Positions 57,825 through 64,000 of a DNA stretch of 64,000 bases are shown here, piece after piece. Within the stretch, counting starts at the first letter, position 1; each line of letters opens with the position of its first letter. This DNA is from GWE2-42-39 sp034003625. Lineage in GTDB: Bacteria; Bacteroidota; Bacteroidia; Bacteroidales; Prolixibacteraceae. The notes beneath the pieces are model-generated. The model had not been told where the DNA came from and did not search any database. It saw only the letters and a list, made by a program, of their open reading frames with translations. The position numbers and the translations under genes were made by a program. The stretch spans positions 1 to 64,000 of the forward strand of contig JAVEYG010000005.1 in the NCBI GenBank assembly GCA_034003625.1. The letters are read 5' to 3'.

Positions 57825-58637
57825 ATGAACGGACTACTCGAACTTTTTCAGTTTAAATTTTTTCTGAATGCAGTTATGGCGGCCCTTTTATCCGGCATTT
57901 CGTGCGGTATTGCAGGAACTTATATTGTTTCCCGCCGGAAAGTTTTTATTACCGGGGGCATCACCCATGCTTCCTTCGGGGGGATCGGACTGGCTTATTT
58001 TCTAAGTTTGCATCCGTTGCTGGGAGCTGCTGTTTTTGCGGTATTTTCGGCTTTCGGCATTCAGTTCTTCAGTCAGAAGGCCGAAGTCCGGGAGGATTCG
58101 TCGATTGCGATCTGGTGGTCATTGGGCATGGCGTTGGGCATCATTTTTATATATCTTACGCCGGGGTATGTCCCCAATCTGATGAGTTACCTGTTTGGCA
58201 GTATTCTTACGGTTACCGGTTCCGAGATATTACTGATGGCAGCTTTAAATATATTGCTGGCCGGTTTTTTCATTTTTTTCTTCCGCCCCATCCTCTACGT
58301 ATCGTTTGACGAAGATTTTGCCCGGACTTCGGGTATCCCGGTCAACCTGATGAATTACCTGATGATGGCGCTGGTCGCATTGACCATTGTACTGAACATC
58401 CGTGTAGTAGGGATTATCTTAGTATTGTCGCTGCTGACCATTCCGCAGGCTACGGCCAACTTGTTCACCAAATCGTTCAAAATACTGATCTTTGTCTCGA
58501 CAGGAATTGCTTTTCTGGGCGCCTTTACCGGCTTGCTGGTTTCGTATTTTGCCGACATTCCGTCAGGAGCGGCCATTATTTTCACTTTGGTCATTATTTT
58601 CGGACTGGCAAAATTGTCGAAATTAATTGCTGAATGA
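57825..58637 (+). CDS. znuB: Zinc ABC transporter permease
   Basis: A 270-residue permease of the ABC-3 family (ZnuB/MntB), with about eight membrane segments. Features are FLNAVMAALLSGISCGIAGTYI in outline, RRKVFITGGITHASFGGIGLAY (the ABC-3 signature loop), VSFDEDFARTSGIPV and the end AIIFTLVIIFGLAKLSK. It follows znuC after one base. The next frame, for a small Cys-rich protein, starts inside its last codons (ATGA, four bases), so that product is made from the same transcript. Confidence 0.95.
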   Translation: MNGLLELFQFKFFLNAVMAALLSGISCGIAGTYIVSRRKVFITGGITHASFGGIGLAYFLSLHPLLGAAVFAVFSAFGIQFFSQKAEVREDSSIAIWWSLGMALGIIFIYLTPGYVPNLMSYLFGSILTVTGSEILLMAALNILLAGFFIFFFRPILYVSFDEDFARTSGIPVNLMNYLMMALVALTIVLNIRVVGIILVLSLLTIPQATANLFTKSFKILIFVSTGIAFLGAFTGLLVSYFADIPSGAAIIFTLVIIFGLAKLSKLIAE

Positions 58638-58810
58638 AGAACAAAGACGAAATGATAAGCTGTGCCGGATGCGGTTTTCAAGCGCGGAAAGGCGACCTCG
58701 ACCGTTCGTGCAGCAACTGTTTTGCCTGTACCGGATGCGAAATGTATATCTGCCCGAAATGCGGAAATGAAATTGTGGTGAAACCAATGAAACCAATGGG
58801 GAAGAAATAG
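58634..58810 (+). CDS. Cys-rich double zinc-ribbon-like protein in the znu operon
   Basis: A 58-residue protein with four CxxC pairs: Cys10/13 (CAGC), Cys26/29 (CSNC), Cys32/35 (CTGC) and Cys40/43 (CPKC), followed by a basic tail KPMKPMGKK. This looks like a zinc-binding module, perhaps a pair of ribbons or a small rubredoxin-like fold. Its ATG overlaps znuB's TGA by four bases, so it is translationally coupled to the transporter. It could be a zinc chaperone or buffer, or a regulator. No family name is known to me. A hairpin GGAGAA-gacct-TTCTCC (58810-58826) starts on its last codon. Confidence 0.7.
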   Translation: MKNKDEMISCAGCGFQARKGDLDRSCSNCFACTGCEMYICPKCGNEIVVKPMKPMGKK

Positions 58811-59001
58811 GAGAAGACCTTTCTCCGATATGATAATGCAATATATACACCCGATCAGCTCTAATTTTATTGCACCGTGTCCCGTTTTCTCAATTTTGAA
58901 CAAGGTTAATTTTGAACATGTTCCATTTAATTTTGTATTTTTCAATTTTTAAATTGATGTCTGAATATTGACAATCCGAACAGTTATAAATTTCAAAAAG
59001 A

Positions 59002-59871
59002 ATGAAAAAGCAGGACGGCTTTCCCGGACAACTAAGCTATGTGATCCCGGACAAAATTCTGGAGCTTGTCAAAAGCAATCCGCTTACCGCCGACCTGTAT
59101 ATTACCGATATTGGTTATTACCCGCAGGCCCGGCACCATTTCAGGGAAAGGAAAGAAGGGGTGTCCCAGGCCATTCTTATTTATAATGTTGAAGGGAAGG
59201 GATTTATTTTAGCGGGAAATGAAAAGCATGAACTCCCAACCGACCATTTTTATATTATTCCGCCGGGCATGCCCCATTCCTACCATGCCGATAATGAAAA
59301 TCCCTGGTCGATTTACTGGGTTCATTTTGCAGGGACAAAAGCCAGGTTGTTTTCACGGAAAGTCCTTCAGCCGGTGAGCCTCGAACGAGAGAAAACTTCG
59401 CGGGTAAACGAACGACTTGAACTGTTCAGTGAACTTTTCCGGAACTTAGAGCGGGGATATGGGATTGAAACCCTCGAATATGTAAACCTTTGCCTGAACT
59501 ATTTGTTGGCCTCGTTCACCCATCCCGGGCAATTCCGGGCAATAAAAGAAAGTGCGGAAAAAGACCCGGTTGGGCAAAGCATCAATTTTATGCTGGAAAA
59601 CATAGGCAGGAAACTGGCATTGAACGACCTGGCTGAAGTGGTGGATTTGTCGGCTTCGCATTTTTCGCGCCTGTTCGTAACCCGTACCGGGCATTCGCCC
59701 ATCGATTACTTCATCCAGTTGAAAATTCAGCGGGCCTGCCGTTTGCTCGACAATACCGATTGGCCTATTGCCGGGGTAGCCCGTGAAACAGGATTTGAAG
59801 ACCAGTTCTATTTTTCGCGCCAGTTCCGAAAAGTGATGAACATGTCGCCCCGCGAATACCGGAAAAGATGA
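59002..59871 (+). CDS. AraC family transcriptional regulator
   Basis: A 289-residue regulator. The N-terminal cupin-like domain (1-170) binds a ligand, probably a sugar: ILIYNVEGKGFILAGNEKHEL, DHFYIIPPGMPHSYHADNE, WSIYWVHFAG. The C-terminal AraC domain has the two helix-turn-helix units: LALNDLAEVVDLSASHFSRLF in outline, then GVARETGFEDQFYFSRQFRK and the end SPREYRKR. It precedes an SGNH hydrolase gene by 66 bases on the same strand, so it could regulate that gene or a sugar gene elsewhere. Confidence 0.93.
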   Translation: MKKQDGFPGQLSYVIPDKILELVKSNPLTADLYITDIGYYPQARHHFRERKEGVSQAILIYNVEGKGFILAGNEKHELPTDHFYIIPPGMPHSYHADNENPWSIYWVHFAGTKARLFSRKVLQPVSLEREKTSRVNERLELFSELFRNLERGYGIETLEYVNLCLNYLLASFTHPGQFRAIKESAEKDPVGQSINFMLENIGRKLALNDLAEVVDLSASHFSRLFVTRTGHSPIDYFIQLKIQRACRLLDNTDWPIAGVARETGFEDQFYFSRQFRKVMNMSPREYRKR

Positions 59872-59937
59872 AAACCTGTTTGTTGCAAATCAAACGGAAG
59901 ATCGGCATATTTGTACCACCATAAACTACACACGATT

Positions 59938-60606
59938 ATGAAGAAAAACATCTTACTGCCATTTGCATTGATTTTTCTGATGCTGGCAGGTACCGCCCAG
60001 GAAAATAAGTTCAGCACCTATTACAACCAGCGCCGGACTTTGTTTGAACTGCTTCCCGACACAAAAAATGAAATCATTTTCCTTGGGAACAGTATTACCG
60101 ACGGCTCGGAGTGGGTTGAACTGTTTGGTGACCTGCGCGTAAAAAACCGGGGGATCAGTGGCGACACGACGGAAGGGGTGTTATACCGTCTTAACGAAGT
60201 AACCCGCTCGAAACCCGACAAAGTATTTATCCTGATCGGTATCAACGACTTATCACGCGACATACCAAAAGACACTGTTTTTCAGAATATATGCGCTATT
60301 GTTACACGGATCCGCAAAAGTTCGCCCAAAACCGATATTTCCGTCCAAAGCATTCTGCCGGTAAATGCTTCGTTGGAAAAATTTCCAAAACACACCAATA
60401 AAGGTGAAGAAGTAATCTGGGTCAACCGGCAATTGAAAAGTTGGTGCGACACGAACCGGGTTGCGTTTATTGACCTGTACAGCCGTTTTAAAAACCCGGG
60501 CGACAACCTGCTCAACCCGGCCTATACCAACGACGGACTGCACCTTACCGGCGAAGGATATGTGCTTTGGGCCGGTATTGTAAAACCGCTGGTATTTAAA
60601 AAATAG
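59938..60606 (+). CDS. SGNH/GDSL hydrolase, exported
   Basis: A 222-residue esterase-type hydrolase with signal peptide MKKNILLPFALIFLMLAGTAQ. The four SGNH blocks are visible: FLGNSITDG (catalytic Ser), NRGISGDTTEG (Gly), LIGINDLSRD (Asn) and the Asp-His pair in YTNDGLHLTGEGY. Length and arrangement match small GDSL esterases that deacetylate glycans or lysophospholipids. The gene is downstream of the AraC regulator. The specific ester is unknown. A stem-loop follows the stop codon. Confidence 0.92.
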   Translation: MKKNILLPFALIFLMLAGTAQENKFSTYYNQRRTLFELLPDTKNEIIFLGNSITDGSEWVELFGDLRVKNRGISGDTTEGVLYRLNEVTRSKPDKVFILIGINDLSRDIPKDTVFQNICAIVTRIRKSSPKTDISVQSILPVNASLEKFPKHTNKGEEVIWVNRQLKSWCDTNRVAFIDLYSRFKNPGDNLLNPAYTNDGLHLTGEGYVLWAGIVKPLVFKK

Positions 60607-60637
60607 ATTTTCCAAAGATCATCATTATAAAAGAAAA

Positions 60638-60677
60638 GGAGATTTCTGCGGACGGAACAAACGACCTAAGAAATCTC
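60638..60677 (+). terminator. Inverted repeat after the SGNH hydrolase gene
   Basis: GGAGATTTCT (60638-60647) and AGAAATCTCC (60668-60677) form a perfect 10-base stem with a 20-base loop, 31 bases after the stop codon. It could separate the hydrolase and queuosine transcripts. The same GGAGATT stem sequence occurs at 3217. Confidence 0.5.
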
Positions 60678-60680
60678 CAT

Positions 60681-60710
60681 ATTTGCTTATTCAGAATTGT
60701 TTGTATATTT
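60681..60710 (+). promoter_or_regulatory. Bacteroidetes promoter of the queuosine operon
   Basis: TTTG (60681-60684), an 18-base gap, then TATATTTG (60703-60710). This agrees well with the -33 TTTG / -7 TAnnTTTG consensus, and transcription would begin just before the riboswitch. Confidence 0.65.
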
Positions 60711-60724
60711 GCCGCATTATTAAC

Positions 60725-60757
60725 CGCGTGTTCTTGATAACCACGTAAAAAACAAGA
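60725..60757 (+). ncRNA. preQ1-I riboswitch
   Basis: P1 is GCGTG (60726-60730) with CACGT (60742-60746); the loop is TTCTTGATAAC (60731-60741), and an A-rich tail TAAAAAACAAGA follows. Loop bases TCTTG (60732-60736) pair with CAAGA (60753-60757) as the pseudoknot. This is the shape of the class-I preQ1 aptamer. It ends three bases before the transporter's ATG, so preQ1 binding should block translation. Confidence 0.85.
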
Positions 60758-60760
60758 GAA

Positions 60761-61441
60761 ATGAAAAAAAAGGTTTCTGTTCTTTTCATGCTGGCAGGTA
60801 TCTTATTCGCCACCTGCCTGATTATTTCCAACATTCTTGCTTCCAAAATTATGATGGTGGGGCCGTGGGCAGCGCCTGCCGGAGTGCTTATTTTCCCGCT
60901 CGCTTACATTATTAACGATGTGATTGCCGAAGTGTGGGGTTTCCGGAAAGCCCGTCTGATCATCTGGGCTGGTTTTGGAGTGAACATCCTGGCTGTTTCG
61001 TTCCTCAGCCTCGGAATTGCCGTTTCCCCGGCCCCGTTCTGGCAGGGACAGGAGGCTTTCGCAACAGTGCTGGGCAACACCCCACGAATTGTTGCAGCCA
61101 GCCTGCTGGCCTATTTGTTCGGGTCGTTCCTGAATGCCTACGTGATGAGCAAATTCAAAGTGCTGACCAAAGGCAAAGGTTTTTCTATTCGGGCAATTCT
61201 TTCAACACTGGTGGGAGAAAGCGCCGATTCGCTCATTTTTATCAGCATCGCGTTTGCCGGAATTTTCCCGTTTAAAGTACTTCTGGGGATGATGGCCACA
61301 CAGGCCCTGATCAAAACAGTTTATGAAATTGCGGTGCTACCACTCACCATTTGGGTAGTTGCCAAAGTAAAAAAACTGGATGGCGCCGATACTTATGATT
61401 ATTCAGTTTCATACAATCCGTTCCGTTTAACTTCAATTTAA
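60761..61441 (+). CDS. Queuosine precursor transporter (YhhQ family)
   Basis: A 226-residue inner-membrane protein of the YhhQ (ECF-like vitamin transporter) family, importing preQ0 or preQ1. The signature is VLIFPLAYIINDVIAEVWG near residue 48, in the family's NDVxxEVxG motif. About six helices are seen, with SILSTLVGESADSLIFISIAF in outline (residues 145-165). The gene follows a preQ1-I riboswitch by three bases and precedes queC by one base and queF, making a queuosine salvage/synthesis unit. I leave the symbol blank because yhhQ is a placeholder. Confidence 0.93.
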   Translation: MKKKVSVLFMLAGILFATCLIISNILASKIMMVGPWAAPAGVLIFPLAYIINDVIAEVWGFRKARLIIWAGFGVNILAVSFLSLGIAVSPAPFWQGQEAFATVLGNTPRIVAASLLAYLFGSFLNAYVMSKFKVLTKGKGFSIRAILSTLVGESADSLIFISIAFAGIFPFKVLLGMMATQALIKTVYEIAVLPLTIWVVAKVKKLDGADTYDYSVSYNPFRLTSI

Positions 61442-61442
61442 A

Positions 61443-62102
61443 ATGACTGAAGATAAAGCGCTGGTTGTTTTTTCAGGCGGACAAGATTCAACGACCTGCC
61501 TGTTTTGGGCAAAAAAACATTTTACTGAAGTGTTTGCCATTGCTTTCGATTACGGGCAACGGCACAAGATTGAACTGGAAGCAGCAAAAAGAATTGCTGA
61601 ACGGGCAGGAGTTCAGCTACAAATCTTCAAAATTGATTTACTGGCACAACTAACCGAAAATGCGCTCACTTCGCAACAAATAGAAATTGAAAAGGAAAAA
61701 CCTGCCGACCGTCCGCCGAACACGCTGGTAGAAGGCCGCAACATGTTGTTCCTGACCTACGCTGCCATTTTTGCCAAAGCCAGCGGCATCAATCATTTGA
61801 TCACCGGCGTCGGACAGGCCGATTTCAGCGGGTACCCTGACTGCCGGAACGATTTTATCGTGTCGCTCAACCAAACGTTGAACCTCTCGATGGATATTCA
61901 GTACACTATTCACACACCGCTGATGTGGAAAAACAAGGCTGAAATATGGCAACTGGCCGATGAACTTGGTGTTTTCGGTTTGGTACGGGATGAAACAGTG
62001 ACCTGTTACAACGGCATCAAGGGTGCCGGATGTGGAGAATGCCCGGCCTGCAAATTGCGCAACCGGGGATTGGAAACGTATTTAAAAACAAAAAATATAT
62101 AA
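61443..62102 (+). CDS. queC: 7-cyano-7-deazaguanine (preQ0) synthase
   Basis: Converts 7-carboxy-7-deazaguanine to preQ0 using ammonia and ATP. It is 219 residues. The PP-loop VVFSGGQDSTTCLFW is at residues 8-22, followed by AFDYGQRHKIE and LVEGRNMLFLTYAA. The zinc site is near the C-terminus: VTCYNGIKGAGCGECPACKLR, with four Cys in the classic arrangement. It starts one base after the transporter's stop. queD and queE are not in the window, so synthesis would need genes elsewhere, or salvage of precursors. Confidence 0.97.
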   Translation: MTEDKALVVFSGGQDSTTCLFWAKKHFTEVFAIAFDYGQRHKIELEAAKRIAERAGVQLQIFKIDLLAQLTENALTSQQIEIEKEKPADRPPNTLVEGRNMLFLTYAAIFAKASGINHLITGVGQADFSGYPDCRNDFIVSLNQTLNLSMDIQYTIHTPLMWKNKAEIWQLADELGVFGLVRDETVTCYNGIKGAGCGECPACKLRNRGLETYLKTKNI

Positions 62103-62114
62103 TTCTTTCACGAC

Positions 62115-62585
62115 ATGGACAACCTGAACAACCTCGGGAACGAAACCGGTTATTCGTTCGATTACAAACCGGATGTCCTGGAATCGTTCGGCAACAAACA
62201 CCCGGAACACGATTATTGGGTGAAATTCAATTGCCCCGAATTTACCAGTTTGTGCCCCATTACCGGCCAGCCCGATTTTGCAACCATTTACCTCAATTAT
62301 ATTCCCGGTGAAAAATTAGTTGAAAGCAAAAGCCTGAAATTGTATTTGTTCAGTTTCCGCAATCATGGAGCATTTCATGAAGATTGCATCAACATCATCA
62401 TGAAAGACCTGATTGCGCTACTGGACCCGAAATACATTGAGGTATGGGGAAAATTCCTGCCCCGGGGCGGCCTCAGCATCGACCCGTTTTGCAATTACGG
62501 GAAACCCGGTACCAAATACGGGGAAATGGCATGGTTCCGTATGCAAAATCACGATCTGGATCCGGAAAGAATTGACAACAGATAA
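62115..62585 (+). CDS. queF: NADPH-dependent preQ0 reductase (preQ1 synthase)
   Basis: Reduces preQ0 to preQ1. It is 156 residues, the short YkvM type with a single T-fold domain. The nucleophile Cys is in FTSLCPITGQPDF (about residue 54), and the substrate Glu region is VESKSLKLYLFSFRNHGAFHED. FCNYGKPG ends the catalytic part. It is 12 bases after queC and completes the operon. A hairpin-plus-T-tract terminator follows the stop at once. Confidence 0.95.
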   Translation: MDNLNNLGNETGYSFDYKPDVLESFGNKHPEHDYWVKFNCPEFTSLCPITGQPDFATIYLNYIPGEKLVESKSLKLYLFSFRNHGAFHEDCINIIMKDLIALLDPKYIEVWGKFLPRGGLSIDPFCNYGKPGTKYGEMAWFRMQNHDLDPERIDNR

Positions 62586-62589
62586 GGGC

Positions 62590-62626
62590 AAGGAGACCTT
62601 CTCGGAAAACCTCCTTACTGTTTTTT
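62590..62626 (+). terminator. Terminator after queF
   Basis: AAGGAG (62590-62595) and CTCCTT (62611-62616), then ACTGTTTTTT (T run 62621-62626). It overlaps the last codons of the opposite-strand GH57 gene. Confidence 0.65.
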
Positions 62627-63946
62627 AGTGGTCTTTTTTACCGGTTTAGGTTTTGCTTTACTTTGTAATGCCTTGATCTCGGCTTCCAGTTTTCCTAATT
62701 TTTTATCTTTTTCCTCGATTACTTTTTTCAGCGCTTTGATCTCTTTCTCCACTTCTCCGGTTGGCGCTACTTTATCGAGCCGCAGGCTGAAATCGTTCAA
62801 CACATTCATATAATTGATAAACGCTTCGTATGGTGTTTCATACGGATTAAAATATTTATGTACCTCGCCATCGGAGAAAAACTTGGTGCACATGTAATAA
62901 AAATGATCGCTGGCCTGTAAAAAATTCCAGTCTTTCACAAGGTCGGAACTGGTCACTTTCTGCATCCGGTCGCTCAGTTCGTACAGTTTGTTAAATGCTT
63001 CGTTTTGAAGTTGGTTCCCAAGCCAGGCCGTCAGGTCGCGTTCTTCATCGGCCCACGAAATGGTGTGCGGCACGTTCACCACTGAGATGGGCTGGAACTT
63101 TTCCGCCACTTCCGAAGGCGTGGCAAATTGCAGTTTCCCACTTTTAATGGCCTCGCCGGGCAATGCTTCCATGAACTTAAAGATCCCGGTAGAAGCATCC
63201 TGATGTTCGCCAAACGTTTCGTAATCCATGAAAATATTGAAAATCTCATCCTCCGGTTTGGCATTCATCCAACGGACAAACTTATCAGCCGTGAGCGGGT
63301 ATTCGTTCCATCCCTGGTTTGAGAAACGGAAGGCAATGTCGTCGCTCAGTTTGAAGTTACGCATCAACACTTTCAAGCGCGGATTAATGGCATTTACATA
63401 CAAGTAATTGGGCGATTTCCAGCCGAGAACGTGTTTGGCGCCTTCGGCAAGCATGGCTTTGTAGCCCAGTTCGGCGATGGTTTGTCCAATCTCGTCGGAA
63501 TAAACCAACTCTGTATTTCTGAAAACCGTTGGTTTTTGTCCGAAATATTTTTCAATCAACGCGTCGTGTTCCTGAATTTGCCGGATAAACAATTCCTTGT
63601 TTTTCAGCGCCACCAGCGAATGAGAATAAGTTTCCGACAGGAACTCAACCTGTCCGGTTTCTGCCAGGTCACGAAAAGAACCGATCACCTCGGGGGCGTA
63701 CAATTCAAATTGTTCGAGCGCCAATCCCGAAATGGAATACGCAATTTTGAACTTCCCCTTGTGCTTTTTTATCAGTTCGAGCATCAACTGATTGGCAGGC
63801 AGGTAACAACGGTCGGCCACCTTACGCAAGATCGACTCGTTGGCAAAATCGTCGTAATAATAATGGTCGTTGCCTATATCGAAGAACCGGTACTTCCGGT
63901 ATCTGAATGGTTGATGAATCTGAAAATAAAAACAAATGGCTCTCAT
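62615..63946 (-). CDS. GH57 family glycoside hydrolase (alpha-amylase-like) with coiled-coil tail
   Basis: A 443-residue cytoplasmic enzyme of family GH57, probably acting on alpha-glucan or glycogen. It begins MRAICFYFQIHQPFRYRKY, with the family's conserved His-Gln-Pro. Conserved region IV gives the nucleophile Glu146 in FRNTELVYSD and the acid/base Asp241 in FMDYETFGEHQ. Residues 395-443 are not catalytic: a Lys/Glu-rich coiled coil (EVEKEIKALKKVIEEKDKK) and a very basic tail ending VKKTTKKQ, an addition to the usual domain. It starts 13 bases after the end of an upstream gene, so they probably form one operon. Confidence 0.9.
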   Translation of the reverse strand: MRAICFYFQIHQPFRYRKYRFFDIGNDHYYYDDFANESILRKVADRCYLPANQLMLELIKKHKGKFKIAYSISGLALEQFELYAPEVIGSFRDLAETGQVEFLSETYSHSLVALKNKELFIRQIQEHDALIEKYFGQKPTVFRNTELVYSDEIGQTIAELGYKAMLAEGAKHVLGWKSPNYLYVNAINPRLKVLMRNFKLSDDIAFRFSNQGWNEYPLTADKFVRWMNAKPEDEIFNIFMDYETFGEHQDASTGIFKFMEALPGEAIKSGKLQFATPSEVAEKFQPISVVNVPHTISWADEERDLTAWLGNQLQNEAFNKLYELSDRMQKVTSSDLVKDWNFLQASDHFYYMCTKFFSDGEVHKYFNPYETPYEAFINYMNVLNDFSLRLDKVAPTGEVEKEIKALKKVIEEKDKKLGKLEAEIKALQSKAKPKPVKKTTKKQ

Positions 63947-63959
63947 ATCGTTGGTTGGT

Positions 63960-64000
63960 TTAAGCGGTTTTTAAAACTTCCAAATAAATATCGCGGACAT
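63960..64000 (-). CDS. 3' end of a gene cut by the window (possibly glycosyltransferase)
   Basis: The last 12 codons plus stop are visible, reading VRDIYLEVLKTA. They end 13 bases before the GH57 start on the same strand. In Bacteroidetes GH57 genes often follow a GT4/glycogen-synthase-like gene whose C-terminus has this helical form, but the remaining fragment is too short to be certain. Confidence 0.45.
   Translation of the reverse strand, partial: VRDIYLEVLKTA

Overview
The window reads as chromosomal DNA of a free-living Bacteroidetes, most likely Bacteroidales/Marinilabiliales (Prolixibacteraceae-like). The evidence is two TonB-dependent receptors, a LytTR/His_kinase pair, GH16 and GH57 glycosidases, DUF4834, DUF6048, DUF6452 and DUF2851 proteins, A-rich sequence instead of Shine-Dalgarno sites before start codons, and repeated TAnnTTTG -7 promoter elements. 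No rRNA, tRNA, CRISPR array, prophage or intact transposase was seen. The taxonomy is inference.

Layout. 0-7 kb: small conserved membrane and lipoproteins with the 3' remnant of a lost redox gene, a CDF metal exporter, a nucleotide-sugar epimerase, a LAB_N membrane protein and a LytTR two-component pair. 7-17.5 kb: lepA, a secreted phosphoesterase, a DUF4091 lipoprotein, glpK-glpF, an ECF sigma factor, then an orphan PqqD/HprK-like kinase plus nucleotidyltransferase pair. 17.7-28.5 kb: radical SAM protein, DUF2147, a barrel-like protein, flavin reductase, M3 peptidase, GDPD, phosphoesterase, SDR, a Gfo/Idh-type lipoprotein and a GH16 beta-glucanase. 28.7-33.8 kb: an ABC-F ATPase with a degenerate second ATP site, a TonB receptor paired with an unusual NikR-family regulator, OsmC and riboflavin synthase.

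34-44.2 kb is a minus-strand methionine region. A SAM-I riboswitch precedes a Met-rich micro-ORF, then the homocysteine biosynthesis protein, a NIL-domain ferredoxin, a UPF0280 protein and metH, with metF further on. Together these would make homocysteine from aspartate semialdehyde and sulfide and methylate it to methionine. An AT-rich two-gene block (DUF4143 AAA ATPase plus SIR2-like protein) preceded by 41-bp direct repeats lies between metH and metF. GC-rich palindromic repeats are scattered through the operon, and one is translated at the N-terminus of the UPF0280 protein.

44.5-64 kb: RNase R, a TetR regulator, a group of envelope genes (carboxypeptidase-regulatory-like, MORN, TonB receptor, beta-helix lipoprotein) with Pho-box-like 11-bp repeats in two promoters, a nucleoside permease-like MFS protein, DUF2851, a znuACB operon ending in an overlapping 58-residue Cys-rich protein, an AraC regulator, an SGNH hydrolase, a preQ1-I riboswitch controlling a queuosine-precursor transporter, queC and queF, and a GH57 glycosidase following the end of another gene at the window edge.

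The items most worth following up are the NikR-family regulator that has lost its nickel His ligands together with its direct-repeat operator candidates, the AAA/SIR2 block with its repeats, the riboswitch-led sulfide-dependent methionine operon with its micro-ORF, and the orphan PqqD-HprK/nucleotidyltransferase cassette.
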